64,000 bases of DNA from Aspidapion aeneum. Taxonomy: Eukaryota > Arthropoda > Insecta > Coleoptera > Brentidae. The notes beneath the pieces were generated by a model. The model worked only from the letters and a program-made list of their open reading frames with translations, made no database searches and was not told the DNA's origin. Of this stretch, positions 1-13,265 are shown piece after piece (positions within the stretch are counted from its first letter, which is position 1; the number at the start of each line of letters is the position of its first letter). Made by a program: the position numbers and the translations under genes. The stretch is from NCBI GenBank assembly GCA_963576565.1, contig OY755045.1, forward strand, positions 43,954,672 to 44,018,671. Direction: 5' to 3'.

Positions 1-150
1 TGCGATTTGAAAGCTATTTTTCTTTGTAATCAATTGGTTTATCGAGCTTAGCGTGGTTTTAGCAGCTACACTGAAAAAAAGTTTAGACTCTATGCATCTG
101 TAACCTCTAATAGGCCGCAATATCCCGGTCCATTTTTTAAGTGATAGCGA

Positions 151-315
151 TGATTACACAACTTCTATAGATAGGCAACCCAACAAGCTTAATAACAGCA
201 GTGGACAGATGGCTCTGCCGTATATTCATGTAGTTCCTATGATGACACGGCAGAGTTATCTGTCCGCTGCTGTTATTAAGTTGGTTGGGTTGCCTATCTA
301 GAAGTTGTGTAATCA
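151..315. mobile_element. Hairpin MITE-like foldback, ~165 bp
   Basis: Two arms of about 70 bases (151-221 and 246-315) are near-perfect reverse complements around a ~24-base loop. Both outer ends read TGATTACACAACTTCTA or its complement. There is no coding capacity. The compact palindrome suggests a non-autonomous foldback element; I did not find a convincing target-site duplication. Confidence 0.75.
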
Positions 316-543
316 TTGGTGATAAGTAACTGGCTGAATTCTCGTAAATAGCTGTATTTTGCCGAGATTTTTATTGTTAATTGATACCTATTCTCAGATA
401 AAATAAGGTAAAAATTGGGCCTTTTTCTCAGGATGTTTGTAAGTTTTAGTGAGGGGGTCGTATAAAGCCTTGATTTTCAATAAGCAAAAAGTCTTTTAAA
501 TCGGACAATTATGGTATCAAACCTAGACTTTAAAAAAATTGTA

Positions 544-1359
544 GGGGGAGCGGGCAAGATGAACGAACTCAATTTAAGACAAAATTTTATTACGGCGCTG
601 GTAGAACTCTTTAAATTGGAAATTTTATGGGTTAAAGATAGATGGAGCACGTAAGAAAAATAATAGTACAGTGACTCATAACCTATAATTCGAGTGTCGC
701 TTATAAAATTTAATGCCGAAAAATAAGCTTTTGCGGAAACATCTGAGGGAAGAATAACATTTGAAAGTAAATAGAAAATTATTTATTATATTTTTAATAT
801 GAGAACATGTAAATGACCATCTTTGGTCGTTTTTTGTTTTTATTTTTTAGTTTTTACTAAAAAATTGTACCTTGGAGTAAATGGCGGGGGCAAAATGACG
901 AATAAAGAAGAGCTTGAAAAGAAAACTTGAACAAGAAAATAAAAAGAAATCTTTTGGCAAATTCTTAAAAGTTAAAAAGAAAGTTTTTAATGATTCTAAC
1001 CAAAACCTACCAGAAACAAAAAAAAACAAGGAAAATATTTTTGTTTAGGGTACCAGGAACCATGGATTGAATCTCCAGTTCCTGACTGGATTAAATGTGG
1101 AAGGTGCGAGGGTTGGGGCCATGAGGCGTGTACCTTATATGAAAACAAGGGGCCTAGTGGGGCAAGATGATGAAAATGCATTTTTAAAGTTTTTTGGTGT
1201 ATAAATTTTTGGGTTTATATTTTGGTGTTTTTTTTTTAATTTGTTTGTAAACCAAAACATCTATCTAACAATTAAACGAAGTATTTTAGTCAAAACCGGA
1301 TTTGGGTATTTTCTAAGCTGCCTTAATCCTTAACATCTGCATCTTGCCTCGCTCTCCCA
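544..1359 (+). mobile_element. Pogo-like DNA transposon remnant
   Basis: The left end (544) begins GGGGGAGCGGGCAAGATG after a TA. The right end is the approximate reverse complement, CATCTTGCCTCGCTCTCCC, followed by ATA. TA target sites and a G-rich terminus fit the Tc1/mariner/pogo superfamily. Motifs close to GGGGCAAAATG and GGGGCAAGATG recur inside at about 890 and 1159. The interior holds only the C-terminal part of a transposase (see 1040-1170), so this is a deleted copy. Confidence 0.6.
900..1170 (+). pseudogene. Transposase C-terminal fragment with PHD-like Cys/His finger
   Basis: The reading frame encodes a lysine-rich stretch and then, at about 1048-1170, a finger-like tail: a CLGY start, EPWIE, DWIKCGRCEGWGHEACT and a stop after GPSGAR. 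A pattern of Cys, Trp, CxxC, Trp, His and Cys is a known C-terminal tail of insect pogo/jerky-type transposases. The upstream part carries a frameshift and stops, and no DDE catalytic core is visible. It lies inside the TIR-bounded element 544-1359, which supports the assignment. The exact family is inferred. Confidence 0.55.
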
Positions 1360-1361
1360 TA

Positions 1362-1815
1362 CAGGTTTCTTAAACCACCCTTTGTATAATATACTAATTG
1401 TAAAAAATAATTTTTTATATTGCCGAAATTGATTTTTATGTCTCATGCATAGTGTTTTAAATGACCTATGTTGTATGATGTATGGAAGTGTCAAATAGCG
1501 GCACATACCAATAAAACCGGAAATATGGGCAAAACCGACACTTATACATACGTGATAATAAACCCGCTTTCCGTTTCTAGAGTCAATTTTATTCGGTCTG
1601 CATAATAAATTTTTGCTTATATAGGATTTAATATAAACACGGGTGTCAGATTACGAACGGTTTTTGTTTTAATCGCTATAATTGTTAATTGTGTGTATGT
1701 TGAGATTTTGTTAAATCGTATCCGGTGAATAAAACATAATATGTTATAAATACCTACTGGATTTTACATTTAAGAAACATCCCTGCTTCATGCTTAAACT
1801 ATTAATTTTACTATA
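1362..1815. other. AT-rich, no gene recognised
   Basis: Nothing with coding character or clear repeat structure was recognised here. Confidence 0.5.
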
Positions 1816-2291
1816 CAGGGTGTTCTAAGTTAAGTGTCAACCATTGCTATTTTTGGTATTTTTAAAGATAGAAAAAAGTTTAAATTGGCAAACTAGTAGA
1901 AAATATTGCATTTTCGAGTTTTACAAAAAGCAAAACAAATTTTAATTAAACACGCTGTATTTTATAATTTTTTCTAAAAGGTCATTCAATTCTAAACAAA
2001 AATTTGCTTTTGATTTTTTTCCTAAAATTAAAAATAACGAAGATTACGCTGACTCGTTTCTACCAAATAATTTTGAATTTAGAATGTCTTCGTTATTTTT
2101 AACTTTAGGAAAAAACAGAGACAATTTTTGTTTAGAATTAAAAGAACTATCAAAAAAAAACTAAAAAGGCATAAAAAATAAAATAATAATAAAAGAACAA
2201 TTATTCAAACAAAAATTCTACTAGTTTGTCAATTTAAACTTTTTTCTATCTTTTATAATAAAAAAGTTAGCAATGGTGGACACTTAGAATA
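1816..2291. mobile_element. Palindromic TA-flanked MITE-like element
   Basis: The left end reads TA then CAGGGTGTTCTAAGTTAAG and the right end (to ~2291) is a diverged reverse complement that has lost the last few bases. Outer arms share blocks such as the CAAACTAGTAGAA region, and an inner inverted repeat flanks about 2025-2110. CAGGGTGT ends next to TA are typical of arthropod Tc1/mariner-type MITEs. Non-coding. Confidence 0.65.
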
Positions 2292-4329
2292 AAAGAATAA
2301 CTAGTGTGGTTTTCAGACAGAATAAGGATGCTGTCACAAATTTTGTGGAGGGTGTTGTGTTGTAGGTATAACATGGAAAAAGGTAAATAACCAATTGCTA
2401 TTTTTTGCAACTTAACTATTGCTTTTGACTGTGTTACCCGTTATAAACATCTGCAGAAAATTACCTGTACTGGATAGGTGGGTGGCTGGTTAAATCAAAT
2501 TAAAATGTTAAGGCAACATGTATCGGGATGCTCAAAAGAGTGCGGCGATTCGACTCTCAAAAATAGCAGAGAACTTCCTTAACCGAGAAAGGAAATAGTA
2601 CAGAGTTAGACATAAAAGATAAAGTATAAAACAAATACGCAGAAAAAAAATCGCCTGAAAGAAAAAAAAACTATTTTTAAAATAATTACACCATTGATTA
2701 TAATTCTCAGCTGATACGCGAAAGGAATAACTAAATCTAGTAATAAGAAAAAGTTGGATAGACAATGTCAAAGTTGACATCAAGAATAGAGGAGTAAGAT
2801 GGTGGCAAATAATCTTTTAGAGAGGGCTCTGGTTAATCAGGCTAAAGCCCACCAAAGCTTGTAATTCTTTTACCTCTTACCTTCTCGTACCTTCAGCTTG
2901 AAAGCCAACTTCTTTAAAGGCATAACTGATCACTTTCTATTCTCTCTAATACCCCAGATTTTCTTTTTAAATCTCTCAGTTCATCTGTTTCCCACGAAAC
3001 AAGTATATTTACTCTTAAATCCTGTATTCGACATTAATCAAGATTATTATCCATTACTGGGCCATCTACTGTTCAAACAATGATTGATATCTTTGCGTAA
3101 AAGTCTCCATAGGGCATTTCCTGATGCGGTTAAGTCTTTTTACACCCCTCAGACTTTGCCGGGGCTATTTATTATTTAGGACGATAACGAGCCAAATACA
3201 CCCTCCCCATTAGAGGCCTACAAAGTATTTATGTTAAAAATATTAGTATAGACACATCAACTTTCCAGCTTAGGTAATCTTACTGTGAAGTGGATTTAAA
3301 GGAGAAATTCAATCAATGAGTTATTAATACAGAACTTAAAACTTTAAACTTGTGGAATTATTTACATACTGAGGATTCCCCTTCAGCAGCACTGTATCAG
3401 ATAATTGGACTTAATCAAATAGGTTTTAAACAAGATTAAATTATTGCGTATCTACGTCTTTTTAACACTGATTTCCTTAAAAGATAATGGATTGTTTTTT
3501 GCCAAGAAATCACACACTGAAAAATCCATTTTAAAGCAGATCTAGAAAGAAACTCAGTGGATTACATTGATGATAATTATTTAGAAAACTTGATTCATTT
3601 TTATAATATTGCTTATTCTATACCACAAGATACCACTTAAAATATTTTTGGAAACCCAAAAGAAAGAAAATAAAGGATCGAAATCTAGTTGAATCTGTCG
3701 TAGGATATGGAGCTAAACCGTGTTCAATAATGCCAACTTTAAAACAAAAAGTCCAATTGCCCAACGTGGAGTATTTGACAGCAAGTACTGTGGAATCTTT
3801 CACATAAAGAAGACACTATAGCGAATCAAGGAAAAACCTTATGTGGTAGAAATAAAAGCAAGCTCCAAGAATTATGAAACGAAACAGTGGACTGTTTAAA
3901 TGAAATTTTAAACCAATCTGAATAAATACGCATATAACTCGTTGAAAATTTTATTTAAAATTAGGCGATTAATTGCAGTTTTAAATGGAAACTCCTGTAC
4001 AGCTTTTTTTTGTTTTTTATTAAAACGTATCTGTATTTCAATATTTATGCAATAGTTACACTTTTAATGCTCTTACTTACTAATTTTATTTAAAAACTAT
4101 AATCAGTATATTTTTTTTATATAAAAGGTATAAAATTTTCACATTTCTGGTGATTTAGTTTTTTTAATTTATAGATATTTTGGTAAATAAATTCTTTATA
4201 GTTTTTTATATAGCTATTGTCCACATCACTGTTCTCGAGTACAAAATTTATGGATCTTTACACAAAAAATATTATTAATTTATTTTTATCATTGTCATTT
4301 AAGCTAAAGTTAAGGGAGATCAGATCGGT
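2292..4329. other. No gene recognised
   Basis: AT-rich sequence with short open frames only. The stretch at 2820-3100 and 3420-3850 has slightly less biased composition, as an old degenerate coding remnant might, but I could not match it to a family. Confidence 0.4.
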
Positions 4330-4840
4330 GAATGTGAGCTAAAACTGAAGCTAAAACACAGATTAAGATATCACGATCAGAATAAATCAAGGAACAAATT
4401 ATTAAACTAAAACAGAAAACCAAACAGCTGAAATCAAGTGACGAGTAAGATGGACCTAAGCAGCCTTCGGTAAACTAAGCTACATTTTAAAAAATAAAAA
4501 TTCACACTTGATAACGGTTAGAGATACTTACTAACCGAAACGTCGTGTTTTAAAATAAATAAAGACAATGGAAGTCCGAAATTTTATTTCTATTTCTAAA
4601 AAAAAGAGATGTCAGAGAGAGGTAGCAAAATTAAAATGAAAATTTGTTGATCATAATACGAGACAAAAAGACGATCGGTGGAAAAATGTATTGTAACCTA
4701 GAGACCTTAAGAAAATAAAAGAAGTAGGGAAATACCCCCCACCCAGACACTGAAGAGTGGAAGATATTGGGGGGGGGCTATGTTCAAAGACGGATTGAAG
4801 AGGGCTAAATAGATAGAAATAGACAGCTAAACCGGTTTGA
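4330..4840 (+). pseudogene. Degenerate RTE-like LINE fragments (post-RT region)
   Basis: Two scraps of one LINE family are seen. At about 4350-4410 the sequence around CACGATCAGAATAAATCAAG matches the complement of 59660-59725. At about 4617-4840 the translation resembles the LINE tail: an AKLK..F.GHN pattern, then a KIKEVG stretch, then a TEEWKILG-like end. The same tail is found at 58010-58200 (- strand) and 61027-61190 (+ strand). Frames are broken throughout. Confidence 0.55.
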
Positions 4841-5009
4841 GATTTTAGTGTCTCTACTATCTTAAATTCGTTTGCTGTATCAGGGGCGAAAAGACCCCAA
4901 GTAAAAGCGAACCGACCGTCGACGACTTTTTGGAAAATACCCCCGGGAAAAAGAGGGATTGAAACGTCACTGCCGTTGAATAAAACATCGGATTATATAG
5001 TTTTAATTG

Positions 5010-5752
5010 AAAATGTGACCTCTTCGCGTCTTTTAAATCCTGTTTAACTCACTTTTCTGGGATGGGGTTGGAGTTTTGCCTTATCTGATTTGCTTGCTTC
5101 AGAAACTTTCTTTTCCTTTTCATTAAAAAAAGTTTTTAAAACGCCATGAATTTGATTTAGCATGAATAGCAATTTACATTCTTACACCTTTGAAAAGTGC
5201 AGTAAAAATTTGACTATATTGAAAAACAAATCTGGAGAGTAAGCCTGCAAAATATACTATAGCGTTTCTCTGACTACAAGTCACCGATAATTATCTTGCT
5301 GAACAATAGTCTAACATTGAAGTGTCCCAGTTAACAAAGACTAGTAACTATTCGATACTTATTTATTTGCTGTAATTCGGTGATGGAAATGTGACCTTTT
5401 CGCGTCTTTTAAATCCTGTTTAATTTACTTTTCCGGGATGGGGTTGGAGTTTTGCCTGATTCGTTTGCTTCAGAAACTTAATTTTCCTTTTCATTAAAAA
5501 AAGTTTTTAAATCGCCATTATTTTCATTTATAGAAAGCTTTCAAAATTTGACTTTACATTGAAAAACAAATCTGGAGGGTATAGAAAGCTAAGATTCCAG
5601 AAAAATTTTGAGCCTGCAAAATATACAGAAGCGTTACTCTAACTAGATGTCACCGATAATTATCTTGCTAAACAAAAGTTTAACATTTAAGTGTCCTAGT
5701 TAACAAAGACTAATTACTATTGGATATTATTTATTTGCTGTGATTCAGTGAT
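5010..5752. repeat. Tandem duplication, ~377-bp unit, two copies
   Basis: The block starting GAAAATGTGACCTCTTCGCG (5009) recurs from about 5386. Both copies end near a TTATTTGCTGT..TTCGGTGATG-type sequence. Copies differ by substitutions and by indels, including a local rearrangement around 5520-5610. No coding frame is evident. Confidence 0.75.
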
Positions 5753-5759
5753 GTATATC

Positions 5760-7000
5760 AATTATTACACCTAGATTTAATGTATTCCAACACTGCCTAA
5801 CTGTTTTCTTCATTAACCACCTTGCCTGAAACGTAAGTTTGTTTTATTATGCAACCCACCAAATCGGAAGTGCTTGATCATATCCTGACAGTTCATCGAG
5901 CTCTTCTTCGCTACGTTTACAGCTGTTGACACTTTAAAATGGTCAACACACCTAATACACAGTATGTATATTAGTGGGAATGTCTTTCAAATCAATTTAA
6001 GTATTTAATATGCATACAGTACTAGCTAAACATGACTTAGAAACGTCACAATCATGTTGAACGACCGGTAAATAGGTTGTTGAACGTATTAGCCGATCAT
6101 CTTTGGTGGTTTAGTATGACCTCAAAATACATTGATCGCACGTGGGCGGAAGTTGTTTAAGAACCCTGAGTTGCATTTTAAATTAATATTATTTTTGCTG
6201 ATGATCTAGTGTCATTATATACATTTAATTAGATTTATTGCTTGCATTTATCGTTCGTGTCTTTTTCATACTATAATGCTTTTTCTATAATTGCGTTCTC
6301 CTTAATTAAGCTTCTAAAGTTTTAAAATTAGAATATTGGTTAATATATACTGGAACGTTTTTCTGAAATAATAAGCTCAAAAGAGTCAGCTAAACGAAAA
6401 AGTAGGAAATATTTATGTAAAAGAATTTGAATTTTCTTTAACTATTTTCGCAGATTTGAATAAATTAAACACTAAGAAATAAATGATCTAAAACATACAA
6501 AAGCCTATCTTCATGCCTTAATCTTGAAAGGGAAATCTGGGTCGAATAATATAATGTTTTGAAGGCATCTAGAATGTCTTTACAAATCCATTAGTTGTTT
6601 TTCGGATATTTGCCTTAAAAGTTACCACTGAGCGATCAAAGATCGTTTTTATTGTCTATTTATGAAATAAAAAAAATCCGAGACGTTGATTTATATTTAT
6701 TAAAATAATATTTTGCAGTGACTCTTATTTCAGGCTGAAGCTGGGTTTCTCCCCAGGGTTTGTTTAATTTGTTAATTTAAATTGAGTTTCTACACGGGTA
6801 AACTGTATAAATTTTAAACATGTCAAAAGTATTAAAAATAAAATTAAAGCTTAGAAACTGACCAATAGTGACTACGTTTGACAATATTATAAAATGAAAA
6901 TGGTAAGGTAGGAACATAACAACGAAAAATTATCCAATGAATTTTATTCGTCGATAAAACAAAGAATATTAATGAAATCTTGGAGGCAAGGAATAAAATA
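5760..7000. other. No gene recognised
   Basis: AT-rich DNA without recognisable coding, RNA or repeat structure. Confidence 0.45.
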
Positions 7001-7009
7001 TAATCTAGA

Positions 7010-7098
7010 TTATGACTATGATGGAGTGGTGTTCGGGAAAAAAACGGAGTGGAGTTCGGGAACTGAAAAACACAGAACATTGTAGAACCGATAAAAAA
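7010..7098 (+). pseudogene. 3' end scrap of RTE-like LINE
   Basis: The segment ending GAACATTGTAGAACCGATAAA resembles the 3' end of the LINE in the mirr intron, which ends GAACGTTGTGAAACCGATAAA. The preceding GGAGTGGAGTTCGGGAACTG also parallels that copy's GAGTGGAGATTGGGTATCGG. Only about 90 bases are recognisable. Confidence 0.45.
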
Positions 7099-7099
7099 A

Positions 7100-10000
7100 A
7101 GATAGGATGTTCTGTATATAGCACTGATTGACGTTAAACGTTTCAGGCCCTCTTCTCCAAATCCAATTTTAAGGTTTATCCCACGTGTTTTTGTTAAACA
7201 AAACGAAACACAAAAAACAAGCGAAAACGCGGTGCTGCACTAGACGCATAATCAATTTAAATCTCTGGAACAACACACTTTTACCGTTACTGGTTCGACA
7301 AAACTCGAAACAGCGGACGACAAAAAAATCAACTATGCCTATTTGAAAAACGCTTCGAAAATAAACAAAAAGAAAATCCCAGTTGGTCTAATGGAAAATT
7401 TGCTGAAAACAACTAGACAGCTGCCGATCGTCTGCGTCCTGTAACATTTAAATAGCAAAAAAATACTATACTAATAAAAAACTAACATTGAGTAAAATGA
7501 TTTAGTTACATGTAACAGAAAATAAAAGAGCAGCCACAGAGCAGCATACCAATGTGAAAAGGAAAAATGGTGAGAAATTAGGATTGGCTACGAAATATTA
7601 CCATCTTTAATGTCTTACCTAACTTCTGAGGTTTATATCGTCAATTTCTTCTTTCTAGCTCCATTTAGATTTTCCTCAATGACTACTAGAGCTTGATTAT
7701 CATTTTAAATTTACTTTAGCAAACTATTTTTTGCCAGATATTTAGTGCCAGTTCTTTATTCTTATTTGGTTTTGTGCCTAAATAATTTGTATCGTCGTCG
7801 AATGTGGACATTTTTAATGATTATCATGTATCCTAGGCATACTTTTAATTTTCAAGATTAACTTTTAGTTTCCAGTTTTGTTTTCTTCGACTAGTTCCTT
7901 AATTATACTTTCTAGTGTCTTGTCTTCTTGGATCAGAGAATAACACATCTTATTTTTCACTGAAAGTAAAATAAACTTTGTGAAACCAACAGAACTAACT
8001 ATTTCGAGGGAAATACCTCCGTTGGCATGGAGTTCCATTGCTGGTTCGATGTTTATTTAAAACAATTCCAAAATTATCATAACTATGACTGCAACTTGTT
8101 AGGGCCTGTTCCATACAAGGATAACTTGTATGTTTTGATCGACGTGGGAAAAATTAAAAACCAAATAGTTTTCATATAGTAAGTAAAATGGCTTTGTACA
8201 AGTAATTTGAATTTAAGTTAGATTTTTATAAGTATTATTAAGAAATCCAGCAGGAGCGAACCTGTTCAAATATTAAAAGATAGAAAATTAATAAAGCTGT
8301 CAAGTTTTATATTGGCTTAAAAAGGAGGCGAAGCACCGAGGCGCGACGTTTCAATCTGATGTATATCTCTACTTGCTTGGGGAAAACAGGGGAAAACAAA
8401 ACTGACTGACTACCGCTGGGGGAGAGATCTGAATGTGGATATAATAAAACTTCGAATGAGGTGTTGGTAAACAATGGTGAGAATAATATTATCTATTGAT
8501 GAACAAAACAAATTTTGTAAATTTTTATTCTGATCAAAATATAGTTAAACTGTTTAAAGATTATTGGTGACAATCAAAACAGCTATAAACTATTATAAAT
8601 AATATCAGAAACAAAAATACCAAAAAGCAAGTTGCCGAAGATCAACATAAAGACAAATTATAAATAAAACTGAAAACTAGAGTACAATAAATTTACGTTT
8701 TAATAATAGGGAACAATGAACATAGAGTAATATTTAAAGAATAAGTGTTGTGTCATATTAAAGATGCGTATTTTGCGCTGCATTACATCGTGACTGATTA
8801 TATAACACACAATGCAGCTTATTCGCATAATATACTATGGTAATGTCCAATCAAAAATCAATTAGTCGTATTATGCAAATGAGTAACTGATGTTTCATTC
8901 AAGCATTCATGTTCATCCGTTTAAAATCAAACAAAAAATTGTAAAATACAATAGCTGCACACCATACGTCAAACCCTTTATAAAAATGTGACTTCAAAAT
9001 AAAGATGTAGAATTATATACGTTGTTACACAAACCTCTTTCATGATATTAAAACAGCAAATACTAAAGCTACTCAACCCTTATTCGCTACTCAACTCTTA
9101 CATTGGAAATAGATAAAAGTGAGTGTAATATTACTAATAATATAAATACCTATATGCTGACTATACAGTGTAATTGAAACAGAGACAACGATATGGTTTG
9201 TTTAGTGACAAACACAAAAATAATGATCATTGGCAAAACTGTAAAACGTAACATTCTCGATTAATATAAAACCTTTGACTCTATAATGATTGATAAAATT
9301 AAAAAAGCTTCTGGTTCGCATTATAAAATACCCAATCTCAAGACTCCGGGAAAAATAAAAGACTTGGACAATATTAGTCATACAAAATCAATGGCATACC
9401 TTTAAAATCATCCAGCTAAGGAAATTAGTATTACCTATAATTTAGATATTTAAACTCAAGTATTAAATAGTGCCGATATTAAACACCCAGTAATATTCAA
9501 ATTTTTTAAACCTTTAGGCAAACAACTTAAACAGTTTCCAATGATGATGGATCAGTCTTTAATTACAAATTACTTCCAGAAGACTTATCAATCCGTCATG
9601 GCCGAAGATGTTAAACCCCTTCCATTCATGTGTGTTAATCTTTGCGATAAACCATTCCCTGTCTCCGTCCTTGTTTGACATAATTTGAATGTAAGAGATA
9701 GCGCTGTCGCAACCGCTGAATTCATGTAAATTATGTAAATACGATGTCTGAGCCTTGCCCCTTGCTCTCTAATGCTTGTTGGTGTGTAAAGAGCTCGATT
9801 CGAATTACACCTGGTCGCCATTTGTAATGCTTAAAACTAGTTTACGTCTACAAGAACTTTAATCTATCTTTTGGGCATAATTAGATGTAACAGTATCCTT
9901 CTTATTTTGATTGGAATAATGTTAGTCTTAATAATATTTCTTATAATTTGCAGTGAAACTTCATAGGTGAGGTTTGAAATTATGAATTGAAATTCGATAT

Positions 10001-11985
10001 GGAAAATCTGAAGTGTGGCGTGTTAACAGTAGTAACTTCTTTACTTTTGAGGGACAAAATACATATTAGGATTATGGGCACCAAGGACGCTTGTTTGATT
10101 TCGGGAAAATGTTTGATAAGGTTAAACATGAAAAACTCATAAAATAATTTTTCCAATCTTTTTCAATATCTACAATATCAATCTTCAGTCTATCCTCAAT
10201 TTTCCTGATGGTGTGCCAAAGTATAACATAAATTGTATAACAAGGAAATTATAAAATCAAGGACGTTCCTTTTTTATTTTAGTATTTTAGCCAAAAATAA
10301 AAGACTGCTTTATGAATATTGATATTAAAAGTACCCCTATTCTCGTTGACATAATGCTCCACCAGTGTGTCGCATTTTGACACATCCTGGAGACAGATCT
10401 TTTTAATATTAACGATATCACGAACTACCCTTGCGTCGCGTCGTCTGCTGCATCGCATCTGTTGTTGGTGTTTATGTCATATAAGTAAGCACGAGGCATC
10501 ATTGAGGGACTCCATAGATTAAACAAGAATGTATTCAGATAATTAATATTTTTATTAAAAATAATATTACATATTCTTGGATATGGTATTAATTGAGTTT
10601 AGCGATACATATTTTTTAAGATAACCTGAAAATTCTTCTATTAGTAGTTCAGCAGTGTCTGCGAGAGAAATATCATATATGATTGCCTTTAAAAGTTTAG
10701 TAATTCCTGGTTTAGAGAGAAGAGGTTGGCGGGTTTGTTTATCTGAATGGATTTTAAAAGCAATATAGAAAACAGTTAAACAAAAGTTAACTTTATTATA
10801 TTATCGGTGAAAATTTCTATGTTTTTGATGGTAGATACCCATGCAATCGACAGGGTTTCATTTAACAAAAATTAATTTAGATTACGACAACGTTAAATCA
10901 AACGATTTTAACTAAAAAACCGTTTACTCAGATTGTATCTGAATTTAAATTTTAAAATTGTAGATTTAGTTCATGAAACCTATGATTTTCTTGCTCTAAG
11001 TTCTGCATGTTCTTTTAAATCTTTAAAACAGACCGTCTACGTTTCTAAATGTAATTGTATTTCATAAGTCTATATGCTAAAGATGTAGTCTTCGTCAAAA
11101 AATGTCAGGCTTTCGGTAAGCGAAATTCCCCTGACAATCAGGCGCGAAACGTGTAGAATGAATTGAAAATCACCGATGGAAAATACAGCCGACAATGCTG
11201 CAGGGATTATTCAGAAGGTTTTGATTTTTGTCGCTCAAAACAGGGATAGAACACAAAGATCTCGACAAAAAGATATTGAAAATAAGGGGTAATCAAAATA
11301 ATTTTTAGGCAAGAGCTGCTAAATCCGACTTGATTTTAGTAAACATAATAGAGCAAATTATTGAGGAAAGAAACTTGTGGAGATATCAAAAAATAATATG
11401 AGAGAAAGGCATAAAAAATATAATAATATTAAAAGAAATACCTATATAATTTTTTTAAATTAAAAAAACGTTTAAAGCTGAAAAAACTGACAAGCTTAGT
11501 AAGATTTTAGCTACATTATTATGGCACTTAAGACCTATGGGACTGATTACGTAACATTTTCCGAAAAATACTTAAATAAAACTATAGTTCCAAATGGGCA
11601 ACTAAAAAAAGATATCTGCAACAAATTTTTAACTAGGTATTTACCTAACACGCTAAGTCACTCCTAATCTCATTGTACCCCTTAATTTACTTGGAATATA
11701 CAATTGTGGGGGGTTAGAACTAAAAAAACCTTTTTTAACACATCCGTATGAATTCTTGAAACCGGTGAGAGGAAAAATGAGCATCTCTCCACGTCGGCAC
11801 CAATAGAGATGTGGAAATCAAGTGTAATCACATGCGCAGTTTGACATTCATTCGAATTTGAGGGAATAAGGAATTCATAATTCATACACTGAAAGCCAGA
11901 TATAGTTTGGTGTATTACTCCATGACTAGTGGCCTTTAGGTACATATATATAATTTTAATTTAATGCAAGCGCGGATTTGGTAGT
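7100..11985. other. No gene recognised; probable intron or upstream DNA of mirr
   Basis: Long AT-rich tract with only short open frames. I looked for an Iroquois N-terminal exon on the + strand and did not find one. Confidence 0.4.
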
Positions 11986-12130
11986 AAAGTAACGTGGTAA
12001 TTACCCCCCTCTAAAGAAAAAATATGCACTTTTAAATAAACTGGATCATTAACCTTCGTCAGAAAAAAGAATACCAAAAAAAAATTTTCTAGAGTATTGA
12101 GGCCCCCCCTGGATTTTGGCCCAGACCCCT
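11985..12130. repeat. Dispersed repeat shared with 59400-59575
   Basis: ACGTGGTAATTACCCCCCTC, a following AAAAAATAT.CACTTTTA block and a CCCCCCTGGATTTTGGCC block occur here and again at 59420-59572 in the same order and orientation. A diverged interspersed repeat, family unknown. Confidence 0.55.
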
Positions 12131-12604
12131 CTTAATTTAATGGTGCATTGCGTTAAGTGACACCCACAATTATTACACGTCACAATGTCATTTACCCTGT
12201 AATAAAGCACGCAGCTACCTTCGATTCACGAATAGAATTCACCCCCGCGTTTCCCAGATGATTGCGTTATCAGCTTGTTTCCATAGCGATTGCTAATCGG
12301 GGGTGCCATGCCAGCTCTACGACGGACACGTAGCTATCGCTTAACGTAAATAGTATAGCTTGAACTAAACCAGATCAAGTATTAGAAACGAAAATTTCTT
12401 ACTAGCTCAAAATGTCTTAAACTACGATAATTTAGCAATTTATAGAATACTGCATAATTAGTAAAGCCTTAATAAATGTTTGAAGCAAATATTAATTGTG
12501 AGTATGTTTCTTGCCAAAAGCCTCAAAGAAATCAATAAGGGTAGCACTAAACGCATTTAATGTTGACAAGTTTTCTCCAAATCAATCGAAAGCTACCAGA
12601 CTTA

Positions 12605-12790
12605 GATAGTTGCTGGAAAGGACACGAAAAGACCTCAGACTGCTGATGGGTTATCTAACTGGACATACCCTGTTGAAAGAGCACATAGCACGTATAAGAC
12701 TTACAAACTATCTTACCTTCCCAGGCTGTTGTTAGGAAGAAGAGACATCAATACATCACCCAATGAGCTACCTGGACATCGAATGAAAAT
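12605..12790 (+). pseudogene. LINE RNase H-distal C-terminal fragment
   Basis: The + strand encodes RKDLRLLMGYLTGHTLLKEH, then an arginine/leucine stretch, a cysteine pair and an EEETSIHH remnant. This follows the pattern of the cysteine/histidine segment downstream of RNase H in Jockey/R1/I-group LINEs (LTGH..L..H, then C..C..EEET..H). A stop codon interrupts it. It is 5' truncated and no RT is nearby. Confidence 0.55.
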
Positions 12791-12799
12791 GTAGATACT

Positions 12800-13265
12800 C
12801 TGACCTACCTGTCACCCCACATTACTACTACTAATTCGAAATAATACTATACGTAAAACAAAAATCAATTTTGATTATGTTACAATCAAAATTGATAGAT
12901 ACGTGTGGTGCAATCGTGGCTGACGCTATGCAGATCACTTCCGCGCTAGCGGTTACCAATAAACGTTAAGGATTAGAGGAAGATCAAAAATTACTAACAT
13001 ACTGGAGCAAAAGAGAAAGAGAATATGGAGTGTTGAAGAAAGAAATGGAAAAAGGGGTGGAAATGGAGATTAAATGTAAAATAGTTGTGGAATCAAATTT
13101 AAGACTTTCAAAATATAAATTCTTTGTGAAAAATACTTTTTAAAACTGGGAATTACAAATAAATGTCCACCTAGTGGGTCCTTGCGATTGACGATTAAGA
13201 ATAATATTAGTTATTAAATCCTTGTTTTCATTTAAATCCTAAATATATTTTTTCTATTGTTACAG
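12800..13265. other. Intron sequence upstream of mirr homeobox exon
   Basis: Contains a short perfect hairpin at 12865-12896 (ATCAATTTTGAT arms). Nothing coding was seen. It ends in a pyrimidine-rich tract and TTACAG, the acceptor for the next exon. Confidence 0.5.
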
